From Bartonella sp. M0283 (lineage in GTDB: Bacteria; Pseudomonadota; Alphaproteobacteria; Rhizobiales; Rhizobiaceae): a stretch of DNA of 64,000 bases. Below, in pieces: positions 16,968 to 27,621 of this stretch. The notes under the pieces were generated by a model. It ran no database searches. It saw only the letters and a program-made list of their open reading frames with translations, and was not told the origin of the DNA. Each line of letters begins with the position of its first letter. Position 1 is the stretch's first letter. The stretch spans positions 744,001 through 808,000 of the forward strand of contig NZ_JACFSK010000001.1 of assembly GCF_016100455.1 (NCBI RefSeq), read 5' to 3'. The position numbers and the translations under genes are program-made.

Positions 16968-18123
16968 CAGCAAGTGAAACCATCCCGCCACTGTGACGGA
17001 TAAGTTTTCCTGCGAGATCCAATTCCACCAGAATGAGATAAATTTTGTCAATGGGGACTTCAGATGCAAGACTGAGCGTCTCTAAATCAATCGGCGTTGT
17101 AGAAAGTGCACTTAATACAGCGTCACGGTCTTTATCTATTCTGTCAATTGAGTTGTTATCTGAAACCGATTTTTGCGGAAACTCCGTAAAGTTTTCGTCG
17201 GTATCGCCGAATATTGCAAGTTGTCGGTTATCTTGTGACGGAGATAAAGGGGTGAGTGTTTCTGCAATGTCTTCCGGACGGGTGACAAGCAGCGCACCTT
17301 CTTTAATGAGATTATTTGTGCCCTGGGCACGCGGATCTAGTGGCGATCCCGGTATTGCAAAAACGATACGCCCCATTTCAGCAGCCAATCGAGCGGTAAT
17401 CAGAGATCCTGAACGCGTTGCTGCTTCACTTACCAGAAGGCCAAGTGACATTCCGGCAATAATTCTGTTACGTCGGGGAAAATCTTGCGCTCGAGGTTGT
17501 GTTCCAATGGGCATTTCGCTGACGATTGCCCCGCCTTTATCCAATAACGCGAAATACAAATCTTTATTTTCCGGCGGATATATATGGTCAATTCCTCCGG
17601 CCATCACCGCAATTGTTCCGGTATCGATGCTCGCATAGTGGGCAGCTGTATCAATGCCGCGGGCTAAACCGGAAATTGTTGTGAAACCCATTTCACCGAG
17701 CTGATGGGCAAACAGTGTTGTCAGTTTTTTCCCGCCGGCCGATGCATTCCGCGAGCCGACAATGCCCACAGAGGGAGAAAAAAAACGATCACAATTTCCT
17801 TTTACCAAAATGAGAGGGGGAGGTGTTTCGATTGCCCGCAAATAAGGGGGATAATCGGGTTCGCCCAAGCCAATAAAACGCGCTCCGATTTTTCTGGCAA
17901 GTTCGAGTTCTCGTTCGGCATCTTCACGACTTGCGATCCTGATAGGCTTTCCTCTGCCCCCTTTGGAACTCAGTTCCGGAAGTGCAATAAGGGCTTCACC
18001 TGCCGAACCGAAATGTTCGATAAGATCAATGAACGTAACAGCTCCCACATTTTCACTACGTATCAATTGCAGCCAATGGAGGCGCTGCATATCGGTAAGG
18101 GGAATCCCTTTACGTTTTTCCAT
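16948..18123 (-). CDS. dprA: DNA-processing protein DprA
   Basis: DprA binds incoming single-stranded DNA and loads RecA during natural transformation; it is conserved also in bacteria not known to be competent. The 391-residue protein has an N-terminal SAM-like helical region, the Rossmann-type core with VGSRNASAGG, SGLARGIDTAAH, MAGGIDHIYPPENK and FPRRNRIIAG, and a C-terminal winged-helix domain from about 325. It follows plsY by 32 bases on the same strand, so pyrB, pyrC, plsY and dprA form a likely operon. Its 3' end overlaps that of the small convergent gene. Confidence 0.95.
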   Translation of the reverse strand: MEKRKGIPLTDMQRLHWLQLIRSENVGAVTFIDLIEHFGSAGEALIALPELSSKGGRGKPIRIASREDAERELELARKIGARFIGLGEPDYPPYLRAIETPPPLILVKGNCDRFFSPSVGIVGSRNASAGGKKLTTLFAHQLGEMGFTTISGLARGIDTAAHYASIDTGTIAVMAGGIDHIYPPENKDLYFALLDKGGAIVSEMPIGTQPRAQDFPRRNRIIAGMSLGLLVSEAATRSGSLITARLAAEMGRIVFAIPGSPLDPRAQGTNNLIKEGALLVTRPEDIAETLTPLSPSQDNRQLAIFGDTDENFTEFPQKSVSDNNSIDRIDKDRDAVLSALSTTPIDLETLSLASEVPIDKIYLILVELDLAGKLIRHSGGMVSLAVTDFPD

Positions 18124-18155
18124 CTGAATTGCAACTTCCCGCTATTTTTTTGATG

Positions 18156-18797
18156 CTATGTTTTTTTAGAACCGATTTTGCTTTCTGTACCAGTCATTAA
18201 ACGTCGGATATTGGTATGATGTTTCAATATAACGATTAAACTCATTACCGAAAGAACAATAGCAAAGAGTTTCTGGGAAGGAGTGTCCATGAAAAGTATG
18301 ATGAAAACCGGAACAAGAATGACTGCAAAAAGTGCAGAAAGTGAAGAATAACGGGTAACAAACGCGGTAAGCAGCCAAACACAGATAAACACCAGTGCGG
18401 CGGGTGGGAAAAATCCCAGACAAACGCCCAAATAGGTTGCAACACCTTTACCACCCCTGAATTTGAGCCAGATCGGATAAATGTGACCTATAAAGGCTGC
18501 AAAACCACCCAACGCGACAACAACAATATTGTTATAATCCAATGACGATAGGAAAGCGGCAATATAAACCGCAAGAGTGCCTTTAAACATGTCGCATAAA
18601 AGCGTCAGCAATGCGATTTTCTTGTTGCCGGTGCGTAAAACATTCGTAGCACCAATATTACCCGAACCGATTTTGCGGACATCTCCAAGGCCTGCCAGTC
18701 GAGTAAATACCAGTCCGAAGGGAATAGAGCCGACGAGATAACATATAATCAACGTCAACCATGAGACCATTTTGGGAGATAAACCGATGTCGGCCAT
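18156..18797 (-). CDS. plsY: acyl-phosphate:glycerol-3-phosphate acyltransferase
   Basis: PlsY acylates glycerol-3-phosphate from acyl-phosphate, the first step of phospholipid synthesis, in the inner membrane. The 213-residue protein has about five hydrophobic segments and the three cytoplasmic motifs: GSIPFG, GSGNIGATNVLRTG, and LKFRGGKGVAT. An AAGGGT lies just before the start. It follows the dihydroorotase-like gene by 32 bases and precedes dprA by 32 bases. Confidence 0.95.
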   Translation of the reverse strand: MADIGLSPKMVSWLTLIICYLVGSIPFGLVFTRLAGLGDVRKIGSGNIGATNVLRTGNKKIALLTLLCDMFKGTLAVYIAAFLSSLDYNNIVVVALGGFAAFIGHIYPIWLKFRGGKGVATYLGVCLGFFPPAALVFICVWLLTAFVTRYSSLSALFAVILVPVFIILFMDTPSQKLFAIVLSVMSLIVILKHHTNIRRLMTGTESKIGSKKT

Positions 18798-18829
18798 GGA
18801 GTTACCCTTTTTTAGTTTTGCCGTTCAAT

Positions 18830-20128
18830 TCAAGAGTTCTGATATTGGCATATCATTTTTCCCGACACGTAGGTTTTTAGCACATGTCCTTGAAAACGTG
18901 CATTTTCGAACGGGGTATTTTTCGAACGCGAATGCAGCATATCAAGAGTTAAAACCCACGGTTCATCAAGATCAACCAGTATGAAATCGGCAGCTTTTCC
19001 GGGTTTTAGACTGCCCGCGTCGATTTCCAGAATCTTTGCAGGATTGGTAGAGAGCAAAGCGGCAATTTTTAAAAGTGATAATGATTGGTCATGATAGAGT
19101 CGCAAAGCGGCAGCAAGTAACGTCTCCATCCCCACAGCACCGGCTTCTGCATCTTCGAAGGGTAAACGTTTTGTATCAGCACCTTGAGGATCATGGCTTG
19201 ATACAATCATATCGATCGTTCCATCGCGGACAGCTTCAATCATGGCATGGCGATCATCTTCTGATCTGAGCGGCGGCGAAAGGCGGAAGAATGTCCGATA
19301 TTCGCCAATGTCATTTTCATTCAATGTCAGATTATTGATTGATACTCCGGCCGTTACATTATCCAATTTTTGTTTTGCCTGGCGTATGGCATCTGCCGAC
19401 ATTGCGGTGGACAACTCGGCTGCATGATAGCGACAACCGGTCAAAGCTGCCAATCGCAAATCTCTTTCGAGAGGAATCACTTCCGCCTCTTTTGGAATAC
19501 CTGCAAGGCCAAGCCAGCTTGAAAGCAGCCCTTCATTCATAACGCCTGTACCTGTCAGCCACTTGTCCTGTGTTTCATGGATAATGAGCGCATCAAAGTC
19601 ATGAGCGTAAGTCATGGCACGTCTGAGAACCAAAGAATTTTCGATTGTTTTATGTCCGTCAGTAAAAGCGATGGCGCCGGATTCTTTCAGCAGCCCGAAT
19701 TCTGTCATTTCCTGACCATCCAGTTGCTTTGTAATTGCTGCCGAAGGATAAACATGAACGCAGGCATTATCGCGAGCGGTCTGCTTTACAAATTCGACAA
19801 GTGCGACATCGTCAATGACCGGATGGGTGTCTGGCATCATAACAAAAGACGTAACGCCACCCGCAGCAGCGGAATTGCTTGCCGATTGGATTGTCTCGCG
19901 GTGTTCGTTACCGGGTTCGCCTACGTAAACGCGGGCATCAACCAGTCCCGGCAGGATTGCCTTTCCGTGGGCATCAAAAACCTCGGCCCCTTCAGGCGTT
20001 CCCTGATTTTGAGCCGCAGCACCACAAGCTTTTATAATACCATCAACGACGATGAGCGTTCCTATTTCGTCTTTGTCACATGAAGGATCAACGATACGGG
20101 CATTTTTGTAAACGATCGACTGCGTCAT
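18830..20128 (-). CDS. pyrC: dihydroorotase-like protein lacking metal ligands (PyrC' type)
   Basis: A 432-residue amidohydrolase-fold protein aligned with dihydroorotase over its whole length. In active enzymes the first strand carries His-x-His and Arg in DxHVHLREPG; here it reads [10 protein letters not shown] (Asp64, Arg66, Tyr68, Gly70), so both zinc histidines and the substrate arginine are gone. The later TDHAPH block is replaced by SSHDPQ. Such PyrC' proteins, known in Pseudomonas, do not hydrolyse dihydroorotate but form a required complex with aspartate carbamoyltransferase. The 4-base overlap with pyrB supports that role here. A catalytic dihydroorotase would then have to be encoded elsewhere. 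Confidence 0.9.
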   Translation of the reverse strand: MTQSIVYKNARIVDPSCDKDEIGTLIVVDGIIKACGAAAQNQGTPEGAEVFDAHGKAILPGLVDARVYVGEPGNEHRETIQSASNSAAAGGVTSFVMMPDTHPVIDDVALVEFVKQTARDNACVHVYPSAAITKQLDGQEMTEFGLLKESGAIAFTDGHKTIENSLVLRRAMTYAHDFDALIIHETQDKWLTGTGVMNEGLLSSWLGLAGIPKEAEVIPLERDLRLAALTGCRYHAAELSTAMSADAIRQAKQKLDNVTAGVSINNLTLNENDIGEYRTFFRLSPPLRSEDDRHAMIEAVRDGTIDMIVSSHDPQGADTKRLPFEDAEAGAVGMETLLAAALRLYHDQSLSLLKIAALLSTNPAKILEIDAGSLKPGKAADFILVDLDEPWVLTLDMLHSRSKNTPFENARFQGHVLKTYVSGKMICQYQNS

Positions 20129-21087
20129 TGATTTTCTCCTTCGCTGCGACGCGGATCCAAAAGAGCCTCGATAACAGCCATTCTGACAGCAACTCCCATT
20201 TCAACTTGTGTGTGGATAACGCTTTGCGGACCATCAGCAATGTCGGATGCAATTTCTACTCCCCGATTAATCGGTCCGGGATGCATAACAATACAATCTT
20301 TTTTTGCCAGTCCAAGTTTTTGTTTATCAAGACCGAAAAACCGGAAATATTCTCTAACGGAAGGAATAAACGCCCCCGACATACGTTCGCGCTGCAGACG
20401 AAGCATCATAACAACATCTGCATCTTTTATCCCCTCCTGCATGTTTGTAAAAACATCCACGCTCATATTGTCTATCTCGTTGGGAAGAAGCGTTGTAGGG
20501 GCAACAGCACGCACACGAGCTCCTAGTGCATTGAGACTGAGGATATTGGAGCGGGCCACACGCGAATGCAAAATGTCGCCACAGATAGCCACAGTCAAAC
20601 CATCGATTCGTCCTTTTGCACGCCGGATTGTAAGAGCGTCAAGCAATGCCTGCGTGGGATGTTCATGGGCGCCGTCACCGGCATTAACGACCGAGCAACT
20701 CACTTTTTGTGCAAGCAATGCGGCCGCACCGCCGGATTTGTGTCGGATAACGAGAATATCGGGATGCATGGCATTCAAAGTCATTGCTGTATCAATAAGC
20801 GTTTCGCCCTTTTTTACCGACGAATGGCTTACCGCCATATTCATCACATCGGCTCCAAGCCTTTTTCCTGCAAGTTCGAATGAGGATTGTGTCCGCGTCG
20901 AATTTTCAAAAAAAAGATTAATTTGTGTTCGCCCGCGCATGGACGTTTTTTTCTTGTCAAGTTGTCGCGATATTGCGACATTGGCATCAGCGCGGTCGAT
21001 CAACGTTGTCAGGTCGCGCGCAGTTAAGCCTTTAATGCCTAAAAGATGCCGGTGGGGAAAAATGGGGAATGAAGTTGTTTGTGTCAT
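20125..21087 (-). CDS. pyrB: aspartate carbamoyltransferase catalytic subunit
   Basis: PyrB condenses carbamoyl phosphate with aspartate, the committed step of pyrimidine synthesis. The 320-residue protein has the carbamoyl-phosphate site [27 protein letters not shown] in the centre, the aspartate-domain MLRLQRERM, and MHPGPINRG near the end. No pyrI regulatory subunit is present; the overlapping dihydroorotase-like gene is its probable structural partner. It is the first gene of a pyrB-pyrC'-plsY-dprA series. Confidence 0.96.
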   Translation of the reverse strand: MTQTTSFPIFPHRHLLGIKGLTARDLTTLIDRADANVAISRQLDKKKTSMRGRTQINLFFENSTRTQSSFELAGKRLGADVMNMAVSHSSVKKGETLIDTAMTLNAMHPDILVIRHKSGGAAALLAQKVSCSVVNAGDGAHEHPTQALLDALTIRRAKGRIDGLTVAICGDILHSRVARSNILSLNALGARVRAVAPTTLLPNEIDNMSVDVFTNMQEGIKDADVVMMLRLQRERMSGAFIPSVREYFRFFGLDKQKLGLAKKDCIVMHPGPINRGVEIASDIADGPQSVIHTQVEMGVAVRMAVIEALLDPRRSEGENQ

Positions 21088-21230
21088 GATGAAAATTTCC
21101 TGAAGAAACTGACTGACACTACAACAAGGCTTGCTTTTTATGCAATGTCTGTTTTAACCGCACGAAAACTAAATGTGTTTATATGGATCGATCTATATAT
21201 TTGACTTAAAATGAAATTCGGGAAAAAATT

Positions 21231-22859
21231 GTGAGCACTTTGCCTAATCAGAATATGATGCGAAAAAATGCGTTCTTGGACGATGCGGTTTTGTTCCGTT
21301 TTTCGTCGCTTTTACCGACTCCGTTGCTGGCAGGATTCGAGGAAATCGGTGCATTTGTTGCCAGTCGTGAGGCGCAAGATCTTGCAAGGCTGGCCAATAT
21401 CCATCGTCCGGTATTGAGACGGGAAAACGAGTGGGGTGACGGCATACAACAATTGGAAACGCACCCTGCCTATCATGCATTGCTACGCCGCTCACGTCAG
21501 GCAGGGCTTTGTTCTTCGTTGTGGGAAAATGGACCGGCTGAAAATGGTGTTCGCTACCAATCCCGCGCCATCAGACTTTTTCTGGTAGCCGGTCTTGAAA
21601 CCGGACATCTTAATGAAATTACATCAACAAGCGCAGGTATTTCCGCTTTAATTGGCGAATCCGATCTATTTGCCAAATGGCAAAATGCTCTATTATCGCG
21701 TCAACACGATTATTCTTCTCGTCCTGTTTCCGCAAAACGGTCGGCAACACTGACTTTCGCATGTGACGATATAAAGAATAACTTGCAAAATATCCCTCAT
21801 GTTTCAACTGCAACACGTATCTCATTCGACTCGGCGACTGGACGTGATCTTTATCGGATCGACGCAGTGAAACAGTCCGTTTTAAATCCGATGGCGGACG
21901 GCTATTTCGTAACGGCTGAAGTAGGGGGCCAGAAATGTTGCTTTTTTATTTCCCGGTTTCTCGAAAATGGCACTTTGAACGGAGATCTTTCAGTAGATTT
22001 TCTTGTCCATCGCGCTGGTGAATGTTCTGCTCCCGAAGGCCAAGTTAGTTTTCACGACAGTCTTGGCTGGCTGATTGGTAAAATCGGTGAGGGAGACAAG
22101 GTCATAAGAGATGTCGAAACCATGACACGTTTTGACCAAGCGGTTATTTCGGCTGGTGTATTAAGAGCCGCCTTGCAAAGCGGCATACAGTTTTTCCGGC
22201 GCTTCAATCCAAGACAGGTTTTGCCGCCTTTGACAGAACGGGTTTTTGCCGATTTGGCGCTCGATGTCGTCGCTTCGCAATGTCTGGTGATGAGGCTTGC
22301 TCGTGCTTTTGATAGTGCTGCATCAAATAGGGGAGAGGCGGCTTTTGCCCGTATCATGACGCCGATTGTGGCGATCCATATCAACGAATTGGTGGTTCCG
22401 GTCATCGGGGAAATTATAGCACAAATGGGCGCGCAGGCATTTATGTTTGATAGCCGGATGGCGAGAATGCTTGTTGATGCTCCAATGCGCACGATAAAGG
22501 GAAACGGCGGGAACGACATTGTGGTTGATACAATTCGTTTAGGTGAAAGGGCGCCGGGACTTTTTCAAGGGCTGCTTGACCAGATCGGTCGGGATATTGG
22601 TGCTGCCGGTCCCAAAACAGTTGAAATATTACGTGCAGCTGCGCAAGTCGCCATAAGCGACATTGGTGCCGGACGGCTATTTATCGAACAAATGGCCTAT
22701 GCGGGTGCGGCTGCTGCTTTGCAACAAGCCGATATGCCCCATATCACAGCCGCCTATATTGAAAGTCGCCTTGGTGGGCAATGGCGTTCGTCTTACGGGA
22801 TGTTGAGTGCGCGTCATCACGCCGGACACATATTAGATACGCTTTATCCCGCTGTTTGA
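21231..22859 (+). CDS. AidB-like acyl-CoA dehydrogenase family flavoprotein
   Basis: A 542-residue protein of the acyl-CoA dehydrogenase superfamily, closest to E. coli AidB, an FAD protein that binds DNA and is induced by alkylation damage. The N-terminal half has the AidB-like [13 protein letters not shown] and [23 protein letters not shown] blocks; the C-terminal half is the helical bundle, with [22 protein letters not shown] at the end. Enzymatic activity is uncertain, as for AidB itself. I use the GTG at 21231; an ATG eight codons inside is the alternative. It overlaps the convergent ruvX gene by 16 bases at the 3' end. Confidence 0.82.
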   Translation: MSTLPNQNMMRKNAFLDDAVLFRFSSLLPTPLLAGFEEIGAFVASREAQDLARLANIHRPVLRRENEWGDGIQQLETHPAYHALLRRSRQAGLCSSLWENGPAENGVRYQSRAIRLFLVAGLETGHLNEITSTSAGISALIGESDLFAKWQNALLSRQHDYSSRPVSAKRSATLTFACDDIKNNLQNIPHVSTATRISFDSATGRDLYRIDAVKQSVLNPMADGYFVTAEVGGQKCCFFISRFLENGTLNGDLSVDFLVHRAGECSAPEGQVSFHDSLGWLIGKIGEGDKVIRDVETMTRFDQAVISAGVLRAALQSGIQFFRRFNPRQVLPPLTERVFADLALDVVASQCLVMRLARAFDSAASNRGEAAFARIMTPIVAIHINELVVPVIGEIIAQMGAQAFMFDSRMARMLVDAPMRTIKGNGGNDIVVDTIRLGERAPGLFQGLLDQIGRDIGAAGPKTVEILRAAAQVAISDIGAGRLFIEQMAYAGAAAALQQADMPHITAAYIESRLGGQWRSSYGMLSARHHAGHILDTLYPAV

Positions 22860-23323
22860 GCCAAACTTTGAAGCCTGTCGAGTGCACCTTGTAAAATGAA
22901 CGCGGCTGCCGCAGAATCAATTCTGTCGGCACGTTTGGCACGCGAAACATCCATTTCGAGAAGACCACGTTCCGCTGCCACTGTTGATAGCCGCTCATCC
23001 CAGAATACAAAAGAAATCGGCGTCAAACTGTTCATATTATGGACAAAAGCACGCGTTGCCTGAACGCGTGGACCACTTGTGCCATCCATGTTTTTTGGAA
23101 GGCCGATAATTGCAACGCCAATGTTTTCTTCGAGTAAAATTTTCAGAAGCTCACGAGCATCAATAGAAAATTTTTTGCGTTTCAATACTGGGCGAGGGGT
23201 GGCAAAACGCCAACCGAGATCGGATACGGCGATGCCTATTGTTTTTGTCCCCAAATCAAGGCCTATAATATTTTTGTCCTTAAGACCGAGATCAGGAATT
23301 TCAGTAATATCTATAACCGGCAT
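22844..23323 (-). CDS. ruvX: RuvX/YqgF family RNase H-fold nuclease
   Basis: A 159-residue protein of the YqgF family, implicated in processing the 5' end of pre-16S rRNA and earlier proposed as a Holliday junction resolvase. It has the metal-binding first strand [39 protein letters not shown] with the central Glu, and [14 protein letters not shown] with the last Asp. It is monocistronic here, divergent from the UPF0173 gene, and convergent with the AidB-like gene. Confidence 0.93.
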   Translation of the reverse strand: MPVIDITEIPDLGLKDKNIIGLDLGTKTIGIAVSDLGWRFATPRPVLKRKKFSIDARELLKILLEENIGVAIIGLPKNMDGTSGPRVQATRAFVHNMNSLTPISFVFWDERLSTVAAERGLLEMDVSRAKRADRIDSAAAAFILQGALDRLQSLAQTAG

Positions 23324-23439
23324 TGAGGCTCGCCTTTATCAAATATCCCGCTCACATAAGCAGGTACTTGGCATTTTAGAATTTTGCGTTCAATATACGG
23401 TAAAAGATGGAACTTCCAATAAAAAACAAGGGTAGTGGC

Positions 23440-24144
23440 ATGAAAATCACATGGCTAGGACACGCAGCCTTTCGCGTCGAAGTTGGTAAAGCGGTTATTC
23501 TTATAGATCCTTTTTTGACCGGTAATCCAGCGGCAAAAGACCTCAATATCAAAAAGGCTGTCGAAGGTGTAACCCATATAGCCCTCACTCATGGTCATAG
23601 TGATCATGTCGGAGATACAATTGCCATTGCAAAGGAAAAAAATGTACCGGTGACAGCAAATGCCGATCTTGCTGCATGGCTTCAATCGCAAGGTGTGAAA
23701 AACGTCGTTCCCGGTAATGCCGGCGGTACACAGGCTCATGACGGCTATAGCATTACTTTTGTCAATGCCATTCATTCGTCAGCAATGCTCACCGAAAACG
23801 GTGTTTCGCAATGTCTTGGCAATCCGAACGGGCTGATATTCCATTTCAACAATGCGCCGACACTCTATCATATGGGCGACACAGATATTTTTTCCGATAT
23901 GCAGTTGATTAACGAATTGCATGAACCGGAAATCGGTATTGTGCCGGTTGGCGATTTCTTCACAATGGGGGGAGCTGTTGCAGCGCTCGCATGTCAACGC
24001 TATTTCCATTTCAAAACAGTGATACCTTGCCACTGGGGCACTTTTCCGGTTCTTGATCAGACGCCGGAACGTTTTGTTAGAGGCATGAAAGGAACAGAAA
24101 CGACCGTTGCATTGCCAAAAGTCGGTGAGACTCTCAATTTCTGA
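23440..24144 (+). CDS. UPF0173 metal-dependent hydrolase
   Basis: A 234-residue metallo-beta-lactamase-fold protein. The start at 23440 gives the family's [12 protein letters not shown]-terminus and has an AAGGGT at suitable distance; the frame is open 11 codons further upstream. Metal ligands are in [11 protein letters not shown], with further residues in HMGDTD and IPCHWGTFP. The substrate is unknown for the family. A decayed copy of its last third, with the same downstream sequence, lies at 25433-25712 on the other side of the beta-propeller gene. Confidence 0.9.
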   Translation: MKITWLGHAAFRVEVGKAVILIDPFLTGNPAAKDLNIKKAVEGVTHIALTHGHSDHVGDTIAIAKEKNVPVTANADLAAWLQSQGVKNVVPGNAGGTQAHDGYSITFVNAIHSSAMLTENGVSQCLGNPNGLIFHFNNAPTLYHMGDTDIFSDMQLINELHEPEIGIVPVGDFFTMGGAVAALACQRYFHFKTVIPCHWGTFPVLDQTPERFVRGMKGTETTVALPKVGETLNF

Positions 24145-24366
24145 GCGTCTTTTTTTGCTCTTGAGTGCTTCGACCTCTGTAGCTTTATTTTCATACCCCG
24201 GATCAGACGGCCGAATTTTTACTGGCGCTTTATGACAGTGAATATGCTCTAGGTGAGATCAGCACAAATGACTTTCTATTTTTCTATAAAAAACAATGCT
24301 TTACCCTATTCTGGCAATATTTCAGAAAACCGATTATCCACGTAATATTTTTTCGGAGAAACCACG

Positions 24367-25152
24367 ATGAAAAAAAGCTTCGTAAAACTAGCTTTTTTAC
24401 TTATTTTTCTAACTTATGGAACATCTGGAATGGCTCAAACAAAGGTCGTTGCTACATCATTAAACGCGCCGACAGGCATTGCATTTAACAATCAAGGTGA
24501 AATGTTAGTTACCAACTGGTCCGGAAATTCCGTCGTTAAGATAACGACAGAAGGAAAGCAACAAGTTGTTTATTCAGGCATAAGCGCTCCAGCCGGCATT
24601 GTTGTTGATCATCGCGATAATATCTATGTTGCTTCCTATCAGGATAATTATCTTTTAAAGATAGATAACATGGGTAATGCGTCAAAAATCGCAAGCGGTT
24701 TTCATACGCCTACGGGGATCGCTTGGTCAAATACAGGTGAGTTATTAGTCACCAATCGTTCATCAGGCGAAATAGTCTCCGTCAATGTTGAAACCGGTGC
24801 AAAAAAGATAGTAGCATCAAAACTTGGTTTACCCGTTGGTGTAACACAATTGCCTAATGGCGATTTGGTCGTTTCACAATATAGCGGGAATTTGACGCAT
24901 ATTAATGCAGAAGGCGTTCATAAGCAGCTAGGGTCCAGCTTTAATCGACCTGGCGTGGGTATTGTGACGGTTTCTGACCATTTGGTTGCTGTCATTGATA
25001 ATGGTGCAGGTGCGGTTCGACTGGTGAATGTTGATACGGGGGAAACAAAACTGCTCGCTAATAATTTGGATGGGGCTGTAGCTTTAGCCTATTTCAAGGA
25101 CCATTATTATGTTGGAACTTGGAATGATGGCCAAATACGTGTTTTTGATTGA
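24367..25152 (+). CDS. secreted NHL/SMP-30-like beta-propeller protein
   Basis: A 261-residue protein with a cleavable signal peptide (about 1-23, ending in GMAQ) and a mature part made of repeated blades of about 40 residues with the pattern APTGIAFNNQGEMLVTNWSGNSVVKI, repeated four to five times (SAPAGIVVD..., HTPTGIAWS..., GLPVGVTQL...). This is the NHL or gluconolactonase-like propeller fold. No catalytic or metal residues are clear, so a binding or lactonase role is open. It is preceded by TTTTTTCGGAGAAACC, giving a GGAG ribosome site. It lies between the UPF0173 gene and that gene's degraded duplicate, and may have arrived in this spot after the duplication. Confidence 0.82.
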   Translation: MKKSFVKLAFLLIFLTYGTSGMAQTKVVATSLNAPTGIAFNNQGEMLVTNWSGNSVVKITTEGKQQVVYSGISAPAGIVVDHRDNIYVASYQDNYLLKIDNMGNASKIASGFHTPTGIAWSNTGELLVTNRSSGEIVSVNVETGAKKIVASKLGLPVGVTQLPNGDLVVSQYSGNLTHINAEGVHKQLGSSFNRPGVGIVTVSDHLVAVIDNGAGAVRLVNVDTGETKLLANNLDGAVALAYFKDHYYVGTWNDGQIRVFD

Positions 25153-25432
25153 TATCAAATTCTTAAAAATGAGCTTCAATCTTTACCAGCAAGATCAATA
25201 CAATAAGGGTAATTATCCCGTCTTGATAATTCAATCGACACTCTCATTTCTGGTGCTTTTTGCTTGGGGTATGAATGCGAGAGACACACGAGGACTAAGT
25301 CACATTTAACTTGGCAAGGTTTTGGTTCATTGTCCCTTTGCCAATTAATTGGCCTGCGCATACAGGGCGCAACTAACTCAACCCTAAACCATCAATTATT
25401 GCTTGGTTTGGAAGCTCTAGCGAGAAGAATTT
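25153..25432 (+). other. non-coding spacer after the beta-propeller gene
   Basis: About 280 bases without a recognisable gene. It joins the propeller gene to the UPF0173 remnant and has stops in all frames. Possible further decayed parts of the remnant lie just before 25433 but cannot be aligned reliably by eye. Confidence 0.4.
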
Positions 25433-25666
25433 GATGATGAATTCTATGCACCGAAAATAGGAATAATTCCCATTCGGAACGTTTATATTGTGCGGAAGCC
25501 ATCGTCGACTTTAGGTGGAATATGTTTCTATTTTAAGACCGCGATTCCATGCTATTCGAGCGTTTTTCCTGCTCTTGATCAAACAACCGAACACTTCGTT
25601 CCTGGCATTGAAGATAGAAAAACAGTTGCAGAAACACCAAAAGTCGGTGAAACGCTCAATTTCTGA
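25433..25666 (+). pseudogene. decayed 3' fragment of a UPF0173 hydrolase paralogue
   Basis: One continuous frame without a start encodes about 77 residues matching the C-terminal third of the intact hydrolase at 23440-24144. Aligned pairs include PKIGIIPI against [18 protein letters not shown] against [24 protein letters not shown] against [14 protein letters not shown], and the identical final PKVGETLNF before the stop. The catalytic HWG is lost (CYSS), the stretch around IVRKPSST is scrambled, and an in-frame stop at 25418 closes the 5' side. The DNA similarity continues past the stop to about 25712, as in ACGTCTTTTCTTGCTCTTG compared with the sequence after the intact gene. This is a decayed duplication, not a gene. 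Confidence 0.85.
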
Positions 25667-25744
25667 ACGTCTTTTCTTGCTCTTGGAAGCTTCGACCTGT
25701 ATAGCTTCATTAGAGAAAAATGTCTTTCATACGGGATTTACCTA

Positions 25745-26032
25745 ATGTCTGTAGATATTAAAACGGTCAAACGTGTTGCCCGTCTTTCGCGTATTGCTGT
25801 GAAAGATGACGAAGCAGAGCGTATGGCAAATGAGTTGAACGCAATTTTAGGATTTGTTGAGCAGCTCGACGAAGTCAATGTAGACAATGTCGAGCCGCTA
25901 ACATCCGTCATTCCTATGACTTTGCGTACACGTGAAGATGTTGTCACTGACGGAAACAAAGCATCTGACATTGTCGCCAATGCACCTTTGAGTGAAGACA
26001 ATTTCTTCCTCGTTCCAAAAGTTATCGAATAG
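25745..26032 (+). CDS. gatC: Asp-tRNA(Asn)/Glu-tRNA(Gln) amidotransferase subunit C
   Basis: GatC is the small stabilising subunit of the GatCAB amidotransferase, which converts Glu-tRNA(Gln) and Asp-tRNA(Asn) to the amidated forms. The 95-residue protein has the typical [28 protein letters not shown] start, [12 protein letters not shown] and a C-terminal FFLVPKVIE. It is followed 30 bases later by gatA. gatB is not in the window. The UPF0173 remnant ends about 30 bases upstream, so the promoter may lie within the old duplicate. Confidence 0.95.
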   Translation: MSVDIKTVKRVARLSRIAVKDDEAERMANELNAILGFVEQLDEVNVDNVEPLTSVIPMTLRTREDVVTDGNKASDIVANAPLSEDNFFLVPKVIE

Positions 26033-26062
26033 CAATTTGAATATTTATTTTTGAGGCATGAT

Positions 26063-27544
26063 ATGACCGATTTGACGAAGCTGACAATTGCCGAGGCTCG
26101 TGACGCGCTCAAGAAGGGCGAATTCAAGGCAACAGAACTGGCGGATGCGTATATTCATGCCATTGAAGCATCCAATCCCGCTATTAATGCCTATGTATCG
26201 GTAACTGCCGATCATGCGCGAAAGATGGCCAAAGCCTCTGATGAAAAAATAGCCCAAAAAAAGGCGGGTGCGCTTGAAGGTATTCCTCTTGGCGTGAAAG
26301 ACCTTTACGCCACCTATGATATCCACACCCAAGCGTGTTCCCATATTCTTGACAACTTCAAACCGAAATATGAGTCGACTGTAACCAGCAATCTGTGGGC
26401 TGATGGTGCGGTTATGCTCGGAAAACTCAATATGGACGAGTTCGCAATGGGGTCGTCCAACGAAACATCCTATTATGGTCCTGTTGTCAATCCGTGGCGC
26501 GCCAAAGGTTCTAAGGAAAAACTGGTGCCCGGTGGTTCTTCCGGTGGGTCAGCTGCTGCTGTTGCTGCTCATTTGTGCGCGGGTGCAACAGCCACCGATA
26601 CTGGCGGTTCCATTCGTCAACCTGCGGCATTTACCGGCACTGTCGGCATCAAGCCCACCTATGGGCGTTGCTCGCGCTGGGGGATTATTGCTTTTGCCTC
26701 CTCACTTGATCAGGCGGGCCCCATTGGCCGCGACGTGCGCGATTGCGCTATTTTGTTGAAATCTATGGCGTCCTTCGACGAGAAAGATTCAACTTCCGTC
26801 AACGTGCCTGTCCCCGACTATGAAGCGTCTATCGGAAAATCGGTCAAGGGCATGAAAATCGGTATTCCGAAGGAATATCAGGTTGACGGCATGTCGGACG
26901 AGATAACGGCACTTTGGCAAAAAGGTATAGATTGGTTGAAAGAGGCGGGGGCTGAAATCGTCAATATTTCACTTCCTCACACCAAATATGCATTGCCGGC
27001 CTATTATATTGTTGCGCCAGCAGAAGCATCATCGAACCTTGCTCGTTATGATGGTGTGCGTTACGGACTTCGGGTGCCGGGCAAAGACATTATCGAAATG
27101 TATGAAAATACCCGTTCCGAAGGTTTCGGACACGAAGTCAAACGGCGTATACTCATCGGCACCTATGTTTTGTCGGCCGGTTACTATGATGCCTATTATC
27201 TTAAGGCACAAAAAGTGCGTACACTCATCAAACAGGATTTTGATAAATGTTTTGACGCCGGCGTTGATGCCATTTTGACTCCGGCCACACCAAGTGCGGC
27301 CTTCGGAATTGCCGATAAAAAATTGAAAAACGATCCTGTAGCCATGTATCTCAATGATATTTTCACCGTTACAGTGAATATGGCGGGCCTTCCCGGAATT
27401 TCATTACCTGCCGGTTTATCAAAGGATGGTTTACCGCTAGGTTTGCAGCTCATTGGCAAGCCTTTCGGCGAGGAACAATTATTCCAGACAGCCAATATTA
27501 TCGAGCAAGCGGCTGGCAAGTTTTCTCCTGAAAAATGGTGGTAA
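26063..27544 (+). CDS. gatA: Asp-tRNA(Asn)/Glu-tRNA(Gln) amidotransferase subunit A
   Basis: GatA is the glutaminase subunit that supplies ammonia to GatB. The 493-residue amidase-signature protein has the Ser-cisSer-Lys triad: Lys79 in GVKDLYA, Ser159 in PGGSSGGS, and Ser183 in [10 protein letters not shown]. The ATG at 26063 has GAGG 7 bases upstream; an in-frame TTG at 26051 is a poorer start. It is co-transcribed with gatC and ends at a strong terminator 50 bases on. Confidence 0.96.
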   Translation: MTDLTKLTIAEARDALKKGEFKATELADAYIHAIEASNPAINAYVSVTADHARKMAKASDEKIAQKKAGALEGIPLGVKDLYATYDIHTQACSHILDNFKPKYESTVTSNLWADGAVMLGKLNMDEFAMGSSNETSYYGPVVNPWRAKGSKEKLVPGGSSGGSAAAVAAHLCAGATATDTGGSIRQPAAFTGTVGIKPTYGRCSRWGIIAFASSLDQAGPIGRDVRDCAILLKSMASFDEKDSTSVNVPVPDYEASIGKSVKGMKIGIPKEYQVDGMSDEITALWQKGIDWLKEAGAEIVNISLPHTKYALPAYYIVAPAEASSNLARYDGVRYGLRVPGKDIIEMYENTRSEGFGHEVKRRILIGTYVLSAGYYDAYYLKAQKVRTLIKQDFDKCFDAGVDAILTPATPSAAFGIADKKLKNDPVAMYLNDIFTVTVNMAGLPGISLPAGLSKDGLPLGLQLIGKPFGEEQLFQTANIIEQAAGKFSPEKWW

Positions 27545-27592
27545 TCGGTCGTTGATATCTGCCGATATCGGCATTAACTAATAATTCCTCTT

Positions 27593-27621
27593 AACACGGC
27601 AAAAATTTTGCCGTGTTTTTT
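27593..27621 (+). terminator. rho-independent terminator of gatCA
   Basis: CACGGCAAAA pairs perfectly with TTTTGCCGTG around one A and is followed by six Ts. It lies about 50 bases after the gatA stop. Confidence 0.9.
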
